Notes: generated from the letters alone by a model not told the origin. Numbered from the stretch's first letter, positions 25,656 through 34,200 are shown. The stretch is 34,430 bases of DNA from Lachnospiraceae bacterium (GCA_014804265.1 JAAVAC010000037.1:1-34430); one strand, 5' to 3'. Translations and numbers: made by a program.

Positions 25656-25714
25656 AACGACTGTTGCTTTGGAAAGGTCAGCATGTTTTTGATGTGTGCT
25701 GTCTTTTGTTGCTT

Positions 25715-27169
25715 TTAAACTTCGCTCATACGATCCAATAATTCGATTTTCGTATCATACAGTTTCTTGGACAAATCTACGTATACTTTATGAGGATTTA
25801 CAAGACGTCTTGTTTCCGGCCATAGGGTTTCTAATTCCTGCTGGCAGTATTCACGGATGTCCATTACTTTTGGAGACTGGTAAACACATTCTCCATTTTT
25901 GAAAACAGGCACCATCATTTCACGAAGGGTATAAGTACCTGCTGCTAACTTGGTTTTCTTCCATGGCTCCAATGGGTCAAATAAAAGCAGCGGCTGGTTT
26001 TCATCAAAGGTTTCATCTACCAGGCAAATCAAATCTGCTTTTACTTTGCCGGATTCTTTTTCGTAGACACGGTAAATGGTCTTGTTGCCGGGATTGGTAA
26101 CTTTTTCCGAGTTTTCAGAAAGCTTGATTTTGGGAAGGAAGGTGCCGTCCGGCTTCATCACTGCAGCCAGCTTGTACACTCCGCCAAAGGAAGGGCAGTC
26201 CTTGGAAGTGATCAGGTGGGTGCCCACGCCCCAGGAAGTAATCTGTGCCCCCTGTACTTTTAAGCTGTCGATTAAATACTCGTCCAAATCATTGGAAGCG
26301 GAAATGATTGCATCGGGGAATCCGGCAGCATCCAGCATCTTTCTGGCTTTTTTGGATAAATAAGCAAGGTCGCCGCTGTCTAAGCGGATGCCGTAATTGG
26401 CAAGGGGGATTCCAGCCTCTCTCATTTCCGTAAATACCCGGATGGCATTGGGAATGCCGGATTTCAATGTATCGTAAGTATCTACCAGTAAAAGGCAGGC
26501 ATTGGGATATAAGTCCGCATAGGTTTTAAAAGCAGTATATTCATCAGGAAAGCTCATGATCCAGCTATGGGCATGAGTGCCCTTTACAGGCACGTCAAAA
26601 AGCTGGCCTGCAAGCACATTGGAGGTGCCGATACAGCCGCCGATCATAGCCGCTCTTGCTCCATAAGTGCCCGCATCCGGACCCTGGGCGCGGCGCAGGC
26701 CGAATTCCATGATTCCGTCGCCTCTTGCGGCAAAGCATACACGGGAGGCCTTTGTGGCAATCAGGCTTTGGTGATTGATAATGTTTAAAATAGCGGTTTC
26801 CACAAGCTGAGCCTGCATAATCGGTGCAATGACTTTGATCATGGGCTCTCTTGGAAACATAATGCTTCCTTCCGGAATGGCATACACATCTCCGGTAAAG
26901 CGGAAATTATTTAAATATTCCAGGAAATCCTCCTCAAAAATGCCAAGGCTTCCTAAATAATCAATGTCCTCTTTTTCAAAACGAAGATTTTTGATGTAAT
27001 CGATTACCTGTTCCAGCCCGGCAGAAATGGCATAGCCTCCGCCCATGGGATTGTTGCGGAAAAAGGCATCGAAAATTACAGTTTCGTTGTGGTCGTTGTT
27101 TTTAAAATAACCCTGCATCATTGTTAACTCATATAAGTCTGTCATGAGGGTTAAGTTTTGTCTGTCCAT
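25715..27169 (-). CDS. pncB: nicotinate phosphoribosyltransferase
   Basis: The enzyme joins nicotinate to PRPP, with ATP hydrolysis, to make nicotinate mononucleotide for NAD salvage. The 484 residues contain NLTLMTDLYELTMMQGYF at the start, EFGLRRAQGPDAG, the phosphorylated-His region GTHAHSW, LLVDTYDTLKSG, YGIRLDSGDLAYLSKK and the IITSKDCPSFGGVYKL-like stretch near the C-terminal third. Length fits the longer Firmicute form. The ATG has GGAGG eight bases upstream. It has its own strong promoter and is a single-gene unit. Together with prs in this window it links to PRPP supply, although the two are not adjacent. Confidence 0.95.
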   Translation of the reverse strand: MDRQNLTLMTDLYELTMMQGYFKNNDHNETVIFDAFFRNNPMGGGYAISAGLEQVIDYIKNLRFEKEDIDYLGSLGIFEEDFLEYLNNFRFTGDVYAIPEGSIMFPREPMIKVIAPIMQAQLVETAILNIINHQSLIATKASRVCFAARGDGIMEFGLRRAQGPDAGTYGARAAMIGGCIGTSNVLAGQLFDVPVKGTHAHSWIMSFPDEYTAFKTYADLYPNACLLLVDTYDTLKSGIPNAIRVFTEMREAGIPLANYGIRLDSGDLAYLSKKARKMLDAAGFPDAIISASNDLDEYLIDSLKVQGAQITSWGVGTHLITSKDCPSFGGVYKLAAVMKPDGTFLPKIKLSENSEKVTNPGNKTIYRVYEKESGKVKADLICLVDETFDENQPLLLFDPLEPWKKTKLAAGTYTLREMMVPVFKNGECVYQSPKVMDIREYCQQELETLWPETRRLVNPHKVYVDLSKKLYDTKIELLDRMSEV

Positions 27170-27207
27170 TGTTTTTCCTCCGTTTATTTGGTTTCTTATC
27201 TAATTTT

Positions 27208-27236
27208 AATATAGTACCGGCTACGAATGCTGTCAA
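27208..27236 (-). promoter_or_regulatory. predicted pncB promoter
   Basis: On the minus strand a perfect TTGACA (27231-27236) is 17 bases from TATATT (27208-27213), about 40 bases upstream of the pncB start. Confidence 0.85.
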
Positions 27237-27259
27237 GACAAATGACAAGTCAGCGGCAG

Positions 27260-27340
27260 AAATCAATTTTCAGGCATAGGCGGCGGACGGGTTTAGGACA
27301 GGGAATATTTTCTTCGCCGCCTATGTCTGAAAATTGATTT
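27260..27340. repeat. 26-bp inverted repeat between the transporter and pncB
   Basis: 27260-27285 and 27315-27340 are complementary over 26 bases with one mismatch, around a 29-base loop. It lies after the transporter stop (27355, minus strand) and before the pncB promoter, so it may end the transporter message, though no T tract follows. Confidence 0.7.
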
Positions 27341-27354
27341 CCATGCAGGACAGC

Positions 27355-28584
27355 CTAATATTTCTCCGATTTGCACAGGAAAAAGAAACCAAGGATAAAC
27401 AGTATAATCAGAGAAAGCACGCCATATTTTGAACTGCCCAACATAAGGGCGCAGAGTGATATGATCAGGGGACCGAAAAAGTCTGCGAATTTTCCGAAGA
27501 TATCAAAAAATCCAAAATATTCGCTGGCCTCTTTTTTGGGAACCATCTTACCGAACTGAGAGCGGGAAAGCGCCTGGATGCCTCCCTGACAGATACCAAC
27601 CGCTACTGCAAGAATCCAGAATTCCAGCGCCGTATCAAGCCCATATCCAAAGGCGCAGATACAGCAGTAAAGCAGGATAAGCACTTTGATTACTTTCATG
27701 GAGCCGAATTTTTCTGCTATAGAGCTGCTTAAAATGGCAAAGGGGAATGCCACGAACTGGGTTAAGAGCAGCGCCAGGATCATTTGGGTAGTATCAATGC
27801 CAACTTCACTTCCATAGGTAGTTGCCATGGAAATGATTGTATAAACACCGTCTATATAGAAAAAGTATCCGATAATGAAATACAGAATCTTCTTATCCCG
27901 TTTCAGCTTTGCAAAGGTAATGCCAAGGCGGCGGAAGCTGTGCCTTATGACATTTTTCTTTGGCTTTAAGAAATGTGTCTGCTTTACATTTTTAAATAAG
28001 GGAATGGACAAAAGCAGCCACCAGACAATCGTAATCAGAAAAGAAATCCGGGTAGCCCAAATAGTGGACAGCCCAAAAGGAGTGGTCAGTATAAGCAGGA
28101 TGCCGATAATAAAGGGAATACAGCTTCCGATATACCCAAAGGCATACCCAAAGGAAGAGACCCTGTCCATTCTTTCATCAGAGGAAACATCCACCAGCAT
28201 AGCATCATAAAAAATATTGCAGGCGGAATATCCCAGCCTTGACAGGATAAAAAAGAATAAGAAGCTGCCCCATCCCGGAGCAAAAGTGAACGCAACAGCT
28301 CCCAGGATTCCCATTGCCAGAAAGCCTCCGAAGATTTTCTTCTTCATGGCCTTATAATCCGCCAAAGCTCCTAAAACCGGAGAGAGAATGGCTAAAATCA
28401 AAAGAGCTATAGAAGTAGAGGTGCCCCAGATGGAAGTGGAATGCTCCGCACTGATGCCGGCGCTTTCCGTAAGCCCTCTAAAATAAATGGGAATGGTAGC
28501 GGTTAGGATTAAAATAAATGCGGAATTGGCAACATCATATAAAATCCAGCTTTTTTCTGCCTTTGTAAGTTTCTTTGTGTCCAT
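27355..28584 (-). CDS. MFS transporter, UMF1/Atg22-like
   Basis: The 409 residues form a polytopic membrane protein with about 11-12 hydrophobic helices. The start, KAEKSWILYDVANSAFILI, has the YDxANSAF signature of UMF1/Atg22-like members of the major facilitator superfamily. GALADYKAMKKKIFG is the typical loop between helices 2 and 3, and VGICQGGIQALSRSQFGKMVPK is the family's loop in the second half. The substrate is not known; eukaryotic relatives export amino acids from vacuoles. The start is ATG 28584 with AAAGGA upstream; the earlier ATG at 28710 would add a 42-residue tail with no homology and no site. No partner gene is adjacent. Confidence 0.88.
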   Translation of the reverse strand: MDTKKLTKAEKSWILYDVANSAFILILTATIPIYFRGLTESAGISAEHSTSIWGTSTSIALLILAILSPVLGALADYKAMKKKIFGGFLAMGILGAVAFTFAPGWGSFLFFFILSRLGYSACNIFYDAMLVDVSSDERMDRVSSFGYAFGYIGSCIPFIIGILLILTTPFGLSTIWATRISFLITIVWWLLLSIPLFKNVKQTHFLKPKKNVIRHSFRRLGITFAKLKRDKKILYFIIGYFFYIDGVYTIISMATTYGSEVGIDTTQMILALLLTQFVAFPFAILSSSIAEKFGSMKVIKVLILLYCCICAFGYGLDTALEFWILAVAVGICQGGIQALSRSQFGKMVPKKEASEYFGFFDIFGKFADFFGPLIISLCALMLGSSKYGVLSLIILFILGFFFLCKSEKY

Positions 28585-28837
28585 ATGTGGTGATTCCTTT
28601 CGGGAAGCGGGGCTTCCGGGTTTATTTTTGTATGGTGCATAATGCATAAATGATAGAAAGTAAATGCAGTATACTGACATAGATTCCATGCTGGAATGCA
28701 TTGAGGTCATATGATATTAGTATATGCAGATTTGAAAAGTGTTTGCATAGGTTGATTATAACATTTGGTGGGGGAAATAGCTATAGGATTTCGGTAGTTA
28801 TGCGGGAAGGAATTTTAAGAATTAAGGAATTGATATA
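28585..28837. other. gene-free spacer upstream of the transporter
   Basis: About 250 AT-rich bases with no credible gene. It must contain the transporter promoter on the minus strand; TATACT- and TATCAT-like boxes are present, but none has a convincing -35 partner. At 28838 it joins abruptly to the truncated toxin duplicate. Confidence 0.4.
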
Positions 28838-28905
28838 TTTCCTTTGGAAGTTTGATTGTTGCGTTTCTGACCTTTCTCGATAAGAGAAACAGTAAGAAGA
28901 AATAA
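28838..28905 (+). pseudogene. 5'-truncated type I toxin duplicate
   Basis: From 28838 the sequence matches the second half of the intact toxin gene at 29296-29363, coding FGSLIVAFLTFLDKRNSKKK. The first half of the gene, its start, ribosome binding site and promoter are missing. An in-frame TGA sits three codons upstream, so no toxin can be made. The downstream region continues to match through the antisense gene. Confidence 0.85.
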
Positions 28906-29001
28906 AAAATGCCTATCCTGTCTACCCCCAGGATAGGCGGTGTCCGTAAGGACATTTGACCTGCTCGAGGGGCATCCACCTTTGGAGTGGGTGCCTTCCT
29001 T
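28904..29001 (-). ncRNA. predicted antisense antitoxin RNA, orphan copy
   Basis: On the minus strand TTGCAT (29031-29036) and TATATT (29008-29013) with 17-base spacing would start an RNA near 29001. It ends at the hairpin GCCTATCCTG/CAGGATAGGC (28911-28938) followed by a T run. It is highly similar to the RNA at 29361-29458, but its own toxin is beheaded, so it could only act on the neighbouring toxin or on toxins elsewhere. Confidence 0.65.
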
Positions 29002-29007
29002 ATCTCA

Positions 29008-29036
29008 AATATAACATAAGGGGCAAGGAAATGCAA
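29008..29036 (-). promoter_or_regulatory. predicted promoter of the orphan antisense RNA
   Basis: TTGCAT, 17 bases, TATATT on the minus strand, unchanged from the intact locus. Confidence 0.6.
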
Positions 29037-29108
29037 TAACTATTTTTCGTTTCCTCATTCAAATCACTTTAGCGCTGTACAAAATGTGACAAAACCGAAC
29101 AAAGCTGA

Positions 29109-29137
29109 TTGAAATTTTGTTCTATTGATGATATGAT
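29109..29137 (+). promoter_or_regulatory. predicted promoter of the type I toxin mRNA
   Basis: TTGAAA (29109-29114) and TATGAT (29132-29137) are 17 bases apart, each five of six consensus bases. Transcription would begin near 29144. Confidence 0.8.
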
Positions 29138-29143
29138 TATAGA

Positions 29144-29243
29144 CGTGGCGAAAGCCATTAGAAGAGTACCCATGACAGGGTGGCTGCCTCCCGAGCCGGA
29201 AGCCCTAGCTTGCTAGAAGTACATAGGAAGGGAGGTGCGTGAT
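29144..29243 (+). promoter_or_regulatory. structured toxin leader that can mask the ribosome binding site
   Basis: The 100-base leader begins with a TGGC-GAAA-GCCA hairpin with a GNRA-type loop, then ACCC...GGGT and CTAGC-TT-GCTAG hairpins. GCCTCCC (29186-29192) can pair with the Shine-Dalgarno sequence GGGAGGT (29230-29236), which would keep the toxin untranslated until the leader refolds or is processed, as known for other type I toxins. Confidence 0.6.
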
Positions 29244-29363
29244 ATGACGGCTGCGGATATTATTTTGATATTCATAGGGATAATCGGGTTGCTGATTTCC
29301 TTTGGAAGTTTGATTGTTGCGTTTCTGACCTTTCTCGATAAGAGAAACAGTAAGAAGAAATAA
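29244..29363 (+). CDS. type I toxin, holin-like small hydrophobic peptide
   Basis: This is a 39-residue peptide: a short polar head (MTAADI), one membrane helix of about 25 residues (ILIFIGIIGLLISFGSLIVA and on to FLTFL) and a basic tail, DKRNSKKK. The LISFGSLIVAFL core is like that of the putative holin-like toxin family of Firmicutes, small membrane peptides that depolarise the producing cell when overmade. GGGAGG lies eight bases before the ATG, within a sequestering leader. The antisense RNA overlaps the 3' end, as in TxpA/RatA-type systems. Together with promoter, leader and both terminators this is a complete locus. The toxic effect is inferred from family and layout. Confidence 0.85.
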   Translation: MTAADIILIFIGIIGLLISFGSLIVAFLTFLDKRNSKKK

Positions 29364-29458
29364 AAATGCCTATCCTGTCAGCCCACAGGATAGGCAGTGT
29401 CCGTAAGGACATTTACCCTGTTCGAGAGGCATCCACCTTTGGAGTGGGTGCTTTTCTT
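29361..29458 (-). ncRNA. predicted antisense antitoxin RNA
   Basis: A promoter on the minus strand (see 29465-29493) would start an RNA of about 98 bases. It contains the complement of the toxin terminator hairpin as its 5' stem, a small TGTCC/GGACA hairpin, and a final perfect 11-bp terminator stem, GCCTATCCTGT/ACAGGATAGGC (29368-29395), followed by a T run. It ends at the toxin stop codon, so it pairs with the 3' untranslated part of the toxin mRNA and would trigger its decay or block its use. Confidence 0.75.
29429..29456 (+). terminator. terminator of the toxin mRNA
   Basis: GCATCCAC/GTGGGTGC (one G-U pair) with a 7-base loop followed by TTTTCTT. The same hairpin in the duplicate (about 28969-28996) has lost the T run. 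Confidence 0.65.
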
Positions 29459-29464
29459 ATCTCA

Positions 29465-29493
29465 AATATAACATAAGAGGCAAGGAAATGCAA
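29465..29493 (-). promoter_or_regulatory. predicted promoter of the antisense RNA
   Basis: TTGCAT (29488-29493) and TATATT (29465-29470) on the minus strand, 17 bases apart. Confidence 0.7.
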
Positions 29494-29782
29494 TAACTAT
29501 TTTTCGTTCCCTTATTTGAATAAATCCATTATAAAGCAGAAATAGAGTAAAAGCCATGTGTTTTTTATGAAACGGAGAATGAAAGGTGCACTTGTAGGAA
29601 AACATGGAATGAATGCAAGATATAATTGCTGTTGCGAATTTATATTATTATTAACCCTTGAAAGGGGGCATATTATGAGTGAAGAATGAGAACAAATAAA
29701 TTATGCCGTAGCCTGTTTATAACTCACAGACTTTTGCTAATATATGAGCCTCATCAGCAGCGAAGTTTTAGTAGAAAAACTC
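29494..29782. other. gene-free AT-rich spacer
   Basis: No supported gene. A G-rich ribosome-binding-like sequence precedes ATGAGTGAAGAATGA near 29674, a four-codon frame that is either a gene-start remnant or chance. Confidence 0.4.
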
Positions 29783-30005
29783 AAATCTAGACGGTGGGTC
29801 AAGGTCGTCAAAAGTAGATTTTTGTGTTATACTATTAATATGGAAACATGGAAATCTAAAAACAGACACAAATATCTGTTGCAGTACCACATTATTATGG
29901 AAAGAAATTGCTCGTATCGGAGCAAAGATCCGATGATATCAAGCAATTCTCATATGAGATATGCAAAAAGGAAGCCCATTGGCTCTAGGCAATGGGTAGT
30001 TCACT
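29783..30005 (+). mobile_element. internally deleted IS200/IS605-type element
   Basis: The left end carries a subterminal palindrome (AAATCTA 29783-29789 with TAGATTT 29815-29821, plus an inner GACG/CGTC). The right end carries CCCATTG/CAATGGG (29975-29981 and 29990-29996) followed by TAGTTCAC. Between them is only the beginning of a TnpA gene. Subterminal hairpins with a Y1 transposase fit the IS200/IS605 group. With tnpA destroyed it could move only with help from another copy. The exact ends are estimates. Confidence 0.6.
29840..29972 (+). pseudogene. tnpA: remnant of IS200/IS605 TnpA transposase
   Basis: METWKSKNRHKYLLQYHIIM reads like the start of an IS200/IS605 Y1 transposase. A small deletion near 29898 shifts the frame, after which KKLLVSEQRSDDIKQFSYEI and CKK follow, again TnpA-like. 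Everything beyond, including the HUH metal motif and the catalytic Tyr, is missing. A TATACT -10-like box lies just before the start. It cannot be active. Confidence 0.65.
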
Positions 30006-30050
30006 GGTATAATGAAAACAAATAGCTTATAGAAGAGAGAGGTGTATATT

Positions 30051-30371
30051 ATGTATAAGATATTTTTGGAATTGGATTATGATAAGCTGGAGCGTGAGGA
30101 TCGGTACGATATTGAAAAAATAGATAAGGTGTTACGAGAAATGTTTTCTGAAAAGGGCATTACAAAAAATAGTGATGGTTTTTATGTTGGTGGAACATTT
30201 GAAGCATTTTGGGCTATTATTTTAAATCTTTCTAAGCAAAATTGGTTTATAGATAATCTTAAAACATGGAAATGGTATAATTCTGATGGTTCTAAAGACC
30301 CTGAAGATTATGCTGTGGAAGATTTATTAGCTTTTTATCAAAATAAGAAACGTAAGCAGATGGTTGGGTAG
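30051..30371 (+). CDS. small protein preceding vapD-like gene, candidate antitoxin
   Basis: The 106-residue acidic protein has no named family that I recognise. MYKIFLELDYDKLEREDRYD opens it, followed by GTFEAFWAIILNLSKQNWFI and a basic end, KKRKQMVG. No membrane segment or signal peptide is seen. AGAGAGGTG precedes the ATG; a GTG nine bases earlier is a less likely start. Its stop codon is five bases from the VapD-like start, so both are surely co-transcribed. A small gene directly upstream of vapD acts as antitoxin in Haemophilus (vapXD), so the same role is possible here; this is inferred from layout, not from similarity to VapX. Confidence 0.6.
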   Translation: MYKIFLELDYDKLEREDRYDIEKIDKVLREMFSEKGITKNSDGFYVGGTFEAFWAIILNLSKQNWFIDNLKTWKWYNSDGSKDPEDYAVEDLLAFYQNKKRKQMVG

Positions 30372-30376
30372 TGCTT

Positions 30377-30742
30377 ATGGCAGAACAGGAAAATAAGAAG
30401 CGTCGGGCAGTTAATTTTGATCTGTCTGAGAAGAAGCTTAGAAAATACTATTCTGCCACAAATCCCAAGGGTGCATATAGTAAGATTTCGGATTTTCTTG
30501 AAAAACATAATTTTGAGCATAGGCAGTATTCGGGATATCGGTCAAATGAGACTATGACTGATATAGAAATTATGGATTTGATGGATGAACTGTTTACAAA
30601 AATGCCTTGGCTTGATAAGTGTGCAGAAAAGATGGATATTACCAATATCGAAGCAGTATATGATGTATTGCAGTTGCGAATGGAAGGACGTGCAGAGACA
30701 AAGCATTTGGAGAAAGAAATGGAAAAGCGACAAAAACAATAA
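30377..30742 (+). CDS. VapD-like endoribonuclease
   Basis: VapD proteins are small Cas2-like-fold ribonucleases known as toxins of TA pairs in Haemophilus and Helicobacter. The 121 residues show the family pattern: RRAVNFDLSEKKLRKYY with Asp15 at the first strand, where the catalytic Asp lies, then AYSKISDFLEKHNFEHRQYS and GYRSNETMTDIEI. The sequence continues in MPWLDKCAEKMDITNIEAV and a charged helical tail. The start is taken as ATG 30377; the GTG at 30371 overlaps the previous stop and would suit coupling, since no strong ribosome binding site is visible. It lies in an accessory patch beside a type I TA locus. Confidence 0.7.
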   Translation: MAEQENKKRRAVNFDLSEKKLRKYYSATNPKGAYSKISDFLEKHNFEHRQYSGYRSNETMTDIEIMDLMDELFTKMPWLDKCAEKMDITNIEAVYDVLQLRMEGRAETKHLEKEMEKRQKQ

Positions 30743-30777
30743 AAATTTCAACATTGTAACAATATAGGTTCGGTTCA

Positions 30778-30912
30778 ATGCCAGATAAGGGAACATACCT
30801 AAAAGGTAAAACTAAGACAGATATTTATATTCTTGAACAAGATGATAAGAGAAAGGAAGAAAGGATGATGGAAAGAATTTGTCCTAAATGTAATCTGCCA
30901 AAACCCTCTTGA
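30778..30912 (+). CDS. possible 44-aa ORF of unknown function
   Basis: The frame reads MPDKGTYLKGKTKTDIYILE, continues with QDDKRKEERM, and ends ICPKCNLPKPS. The CPKC pair hints at half of a zinc ribbon. No good ribosome binding site is seen, and its end overlaps the ileS -35 box. It may be a gene remnant or chance. Confidence 0.25.
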   Translation: MPDKGTYLKGKTKTDIYILEQDDKRKEERMMERICPKCNLPKPS

Positions 30913-30938
30913 CATCCCCCATTCCCCAGTGCTAAATT
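30909..30938 (+). promoter_or_regulatory. predicted ileS promoter
   Basis: A perfect TTGACA (30909-30914) and TAAATT (30933-30938) are 18 bases apart, just upstream of the T-box leader. Confidence 0.7.
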
Positions 30939-30944
30939 ATAAAT

Positions 30945-31232
30945 AATCATAAAAAATATATACAAATCATATAGAAAAAACCATGACGAAGACAGTACGC
31001 AATGTATGAAAATCAAAGCGAGCCGGAGAGGGTGGAAGCCCGGTATGAGTAGCACTTTGCGGAAAATCACTTCTGAGTTTCAGACTGAAAGCAGGCCATG
31101 CCAGAGGCAGCAGGCAGATAAGTAGGGACTGACGGTACTCCTCCGTTAAAGGGAACGCATATGACAGTATGCTGTAACAGGTGGTAACACGGGAATTTTA
31201 GCCTCGTCCTTTTACAGGGACGGGGTTTTTTT
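30945..31232 (+). promoter_or_regulatory. T-box riboswitch, isoleucine-specific, with terminator
   Basis: The leader has the T-box element AACAGGTGGTAACACGGGAA (31176-31195), which forms the antiterminator by pairing with the end of uncharged tRNA. A terminator follows: CCTCGTCC/GGACGGGG with a T run (31202-31232). The probable specifier codon is ATC (Ile) at 31066-31068, within GGAAAATCACTTC on the 3' side of Stem I. The Stem I region with an AGTA-containing part starts near 30985. Uncharged tRNA-Ile would therefore switch ileS on. Confidence 0.88.
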
Positions 31233-31257
31233 AATAGAAAAAGAAAGGAAGAAAGCA

Positions 31258-34200
31258 ATGTATCAGAAAGTATCGACCAACCTTAACTTTGTGGAACGGG
31301 AAAAGGAAACGGAAAAATTCTGGCGGGAAAATAATATTTTCCAAAAGAGCATGGAAAATAGAAAAGGAGGAGAGACCTATACCTTTTATGACGGGCCGCC
31401 CACCGCAAATGGAAAGCCCCATATCGGACATGTGCTTACCCGTGTCATAAAGGATATGATACCAAGATACCGTACCATGAAAGGCTGTATGGTGCCAAGA
31501 AAGGCAGGCTGGGACACCCACGGACTTCCTGTGGAGCTGGAAGTGGAAAAGCTGTTAGGCTTGGATGGCAAGGAGCAGATTGAAGAATATGGTCTGGACC
31601 CCTTTATTTCCAAATGTAAGGAAAGCGTCTGGAAATACAAAGGAATGTGGGAGGACTTTTCCGGCACCGTTGGATTTTGGGCGGATATGGACGATCCTTA
31701 TGTGACGTATCATGACGATTTCATTGAATCCGAATGGTGGGCTTTAAAAGAAATATGGGATAAGGAGCTTTTGTACAAGGGCTTTAAAATCGTACCCTAT
31801 TGTCCAAGATGCGGAACCCCTCTTTCTTCCCATGAAGTTGCCCAGGGCTACAAATCCGTAAAGGAGCGGTCCGCAACCGTTCGTTTTAAAATAAAAGGAG
31901 AGGACGCTTATTTCCTGGCATGGACCACTACGCCATGGACCCTGCCAAGCAATGTGGCGCTTTGTGTAAATCCGGATGAATCCTATTGCAGAGTCAAGGC
32001 TGCTGATGGATATACGTATATTATGGCAGAGGCCCTTTTGGATACTGTCCTTGGAAAGCTGGCAGAAGAAGGAAAGCCGGCATATGAAATCATAGAAACA
32101 TATATTGGTAAGGACTTAGAGCATAAGGAGTATGAGCCTTTATTTGAAGGCGCTGCCATGATGGCGGAAAAACAGCATAAAAAAGCCCATTTTGTAACTT
32201 GTGACGGATATGTTACCCTGACAGACGGTACTGGAATCGTTCATATTGCACCTGCTTTTGGTGAGGATGATGCCCAGGTAGGACGCAGATATGACCTGCC
32301 TTTTGTCCAGTTTGTAGACGAAAAGGGAGAAATGACAAAAGAAACCCCATACGAAGGGCTGTTTGTAAAGGATGCAGATCCGAAGATTTTAGTGGATTTG
32401 GATAAGGAAGGGAAATTATTTGAGGCTCCTAAGTTTGAGCATGATTATCCCTTCTGCTGGAGATGTGATACACCGCTTATTTACTATGCAAGAGAATCCT
32501 GGTTTATCAAGATGACGGCGGTAAGGGATGATCTGGTAAGAAATAATAAGACCGTAAACTGGATTCCGGAATCCATTGGCGAGGGTCGTTTTGGAAACTG
32601 GCTGGAAAATATTCAGGACTGGGGAGTTTCCCGTAACCGCTACTGGGGTACCCCTTTGAATATTTGGGAATGCGAAGGCTGCGGCCATATGGAATCTATC
32701 GGAAGCAGAGAGCAGTTAAAGGAAATGAGTGGCAATGAGAAGGCTCTTACTGTGGAACTTCACAGACCTTATATTGATGAAATCACCATTACCTGTCCGG
32801 AATGCGGCAAGACTATGAAAAGAGTTCCCGAAGTAATCGACTGCTGGTTTGATTCCGGGGCAATGCCTTTTGCACAGCACCATTATCCATTTGAAAATAA
32901 AGAATTATTTGAGTCCCAGTTCCCTGCACAGTTTATTTCCGAGGCAGTGGACCAGACACGTGGATGGTTCTATTCCCTCATGGCGGAATCTACCCTGTTG
33001 TTTAACAAGGCTCCTTATGAAAACGTCATTGTATTGGGACTGGTACAGGATGAGAACGGACAGAAGATGTCCAAGTCCAAAGGAAATGCAGTGGATCCCT
33101 TTGATGCGCTGGAAACCTATGGGGCAGATGCCATCCGCTGGTATTTTTACATTAACTCGGCGCCATGGCTTCCAAACCGATTCCATGGAAAGGTAGTTCA
33201 GGAGGGACAGCGGAAGTTCATGGGCACCCTTTGGAATACCTATGCATTCTTTGTGCTGTATGCCAACATTGATAACTTTGACGCAACCAAATACACATTG
33301 GAATATGACAAACTTTCCGTTATGGATAAGTGGCTGTTATCCAAACTGAATACCTTGATTACCCAGGTGGATACCAATCTGGATAATTACCGGATTCCGG
33401 AAACCGCCAGGGCATTACAGGAATTTGTAGATGATATGAGCAACTGGTATGTAAGAAGAAGCCGTGAGCGTTTCTGGGCAAAGGGTATGGAACAGGATAA
33501 GATCAATGCCTATATGACCTTGTATACGGCACTTGTTACCGTATCCAAGCTGGCAGCGCCTATGATTCCTTTTATGACGGAGGATATTTACAGAAACCTT
33601 GTGTGTTCTATTGATAAAAATGCGCCGGAAAGTGTGCATTTGTGCGATTTCCCTGTGGCAGATGAAGCTTTTGTGGACAAACAGTTAGAGGCGGATATGG
33701 ATGCGGTATTAAAAACAGTAGTACTTGGCCGTGCCTGCAGAAATGGCGCAAATATCAAGAACCGCCAGCCCATTGCTTCTATGTTTATAAAGGCAGATTT
33801 TGCATTAAGCGACTTCTATAAAGAAATCATTGAGGAAGAGTTAAATGTAAAAGATGTAATCTTTACGGAGGATGTAAGGGAATTTACCACCTATAAGTTC
33901 AAGCCCCAGTTAAAAACGGTAGGACCTAAATACGGAAAGCAGTTAGGCGGAATCCAGAAAAAGCTTGCAGATATTGACGGCAATGCAGCAATGGAGCAGC
34001 TAAAGACGGAAGGCGCACTGAAGTTTGAAGTGGATGGTGTGGAGGTTTCTCTTACAGAAGAAGACCTTTTGATTGAAATGATACAAAAAGAAGGCTATGC
34101 AACAGAAGCCGACAACAGCATTACGGTAGTGCTTGATACCAACCTGACGGAAGAATTGATTGAGGAAGGCTTTGTATTTGAGGTCATCAGCAAGATCCAG

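Noticed and set aside
28701-28883. 60-residue frame before the truncated toxin
   Set aside because: It reads the toxin remnant in the wrong frame, has no ribosome binding site and spans the duplication junction.
28815-29036. 73-residue minus-strand frame over the orphan antisense RNA
   Set aside because: It has no ribosome binding site, and the sequence is better explained by RNA hairpins and a terminator.
29640-29700. Small gene starting ATGAGTGAAGAA
   Set aside because: It stops after four codons; at most it is a leftover gene start.
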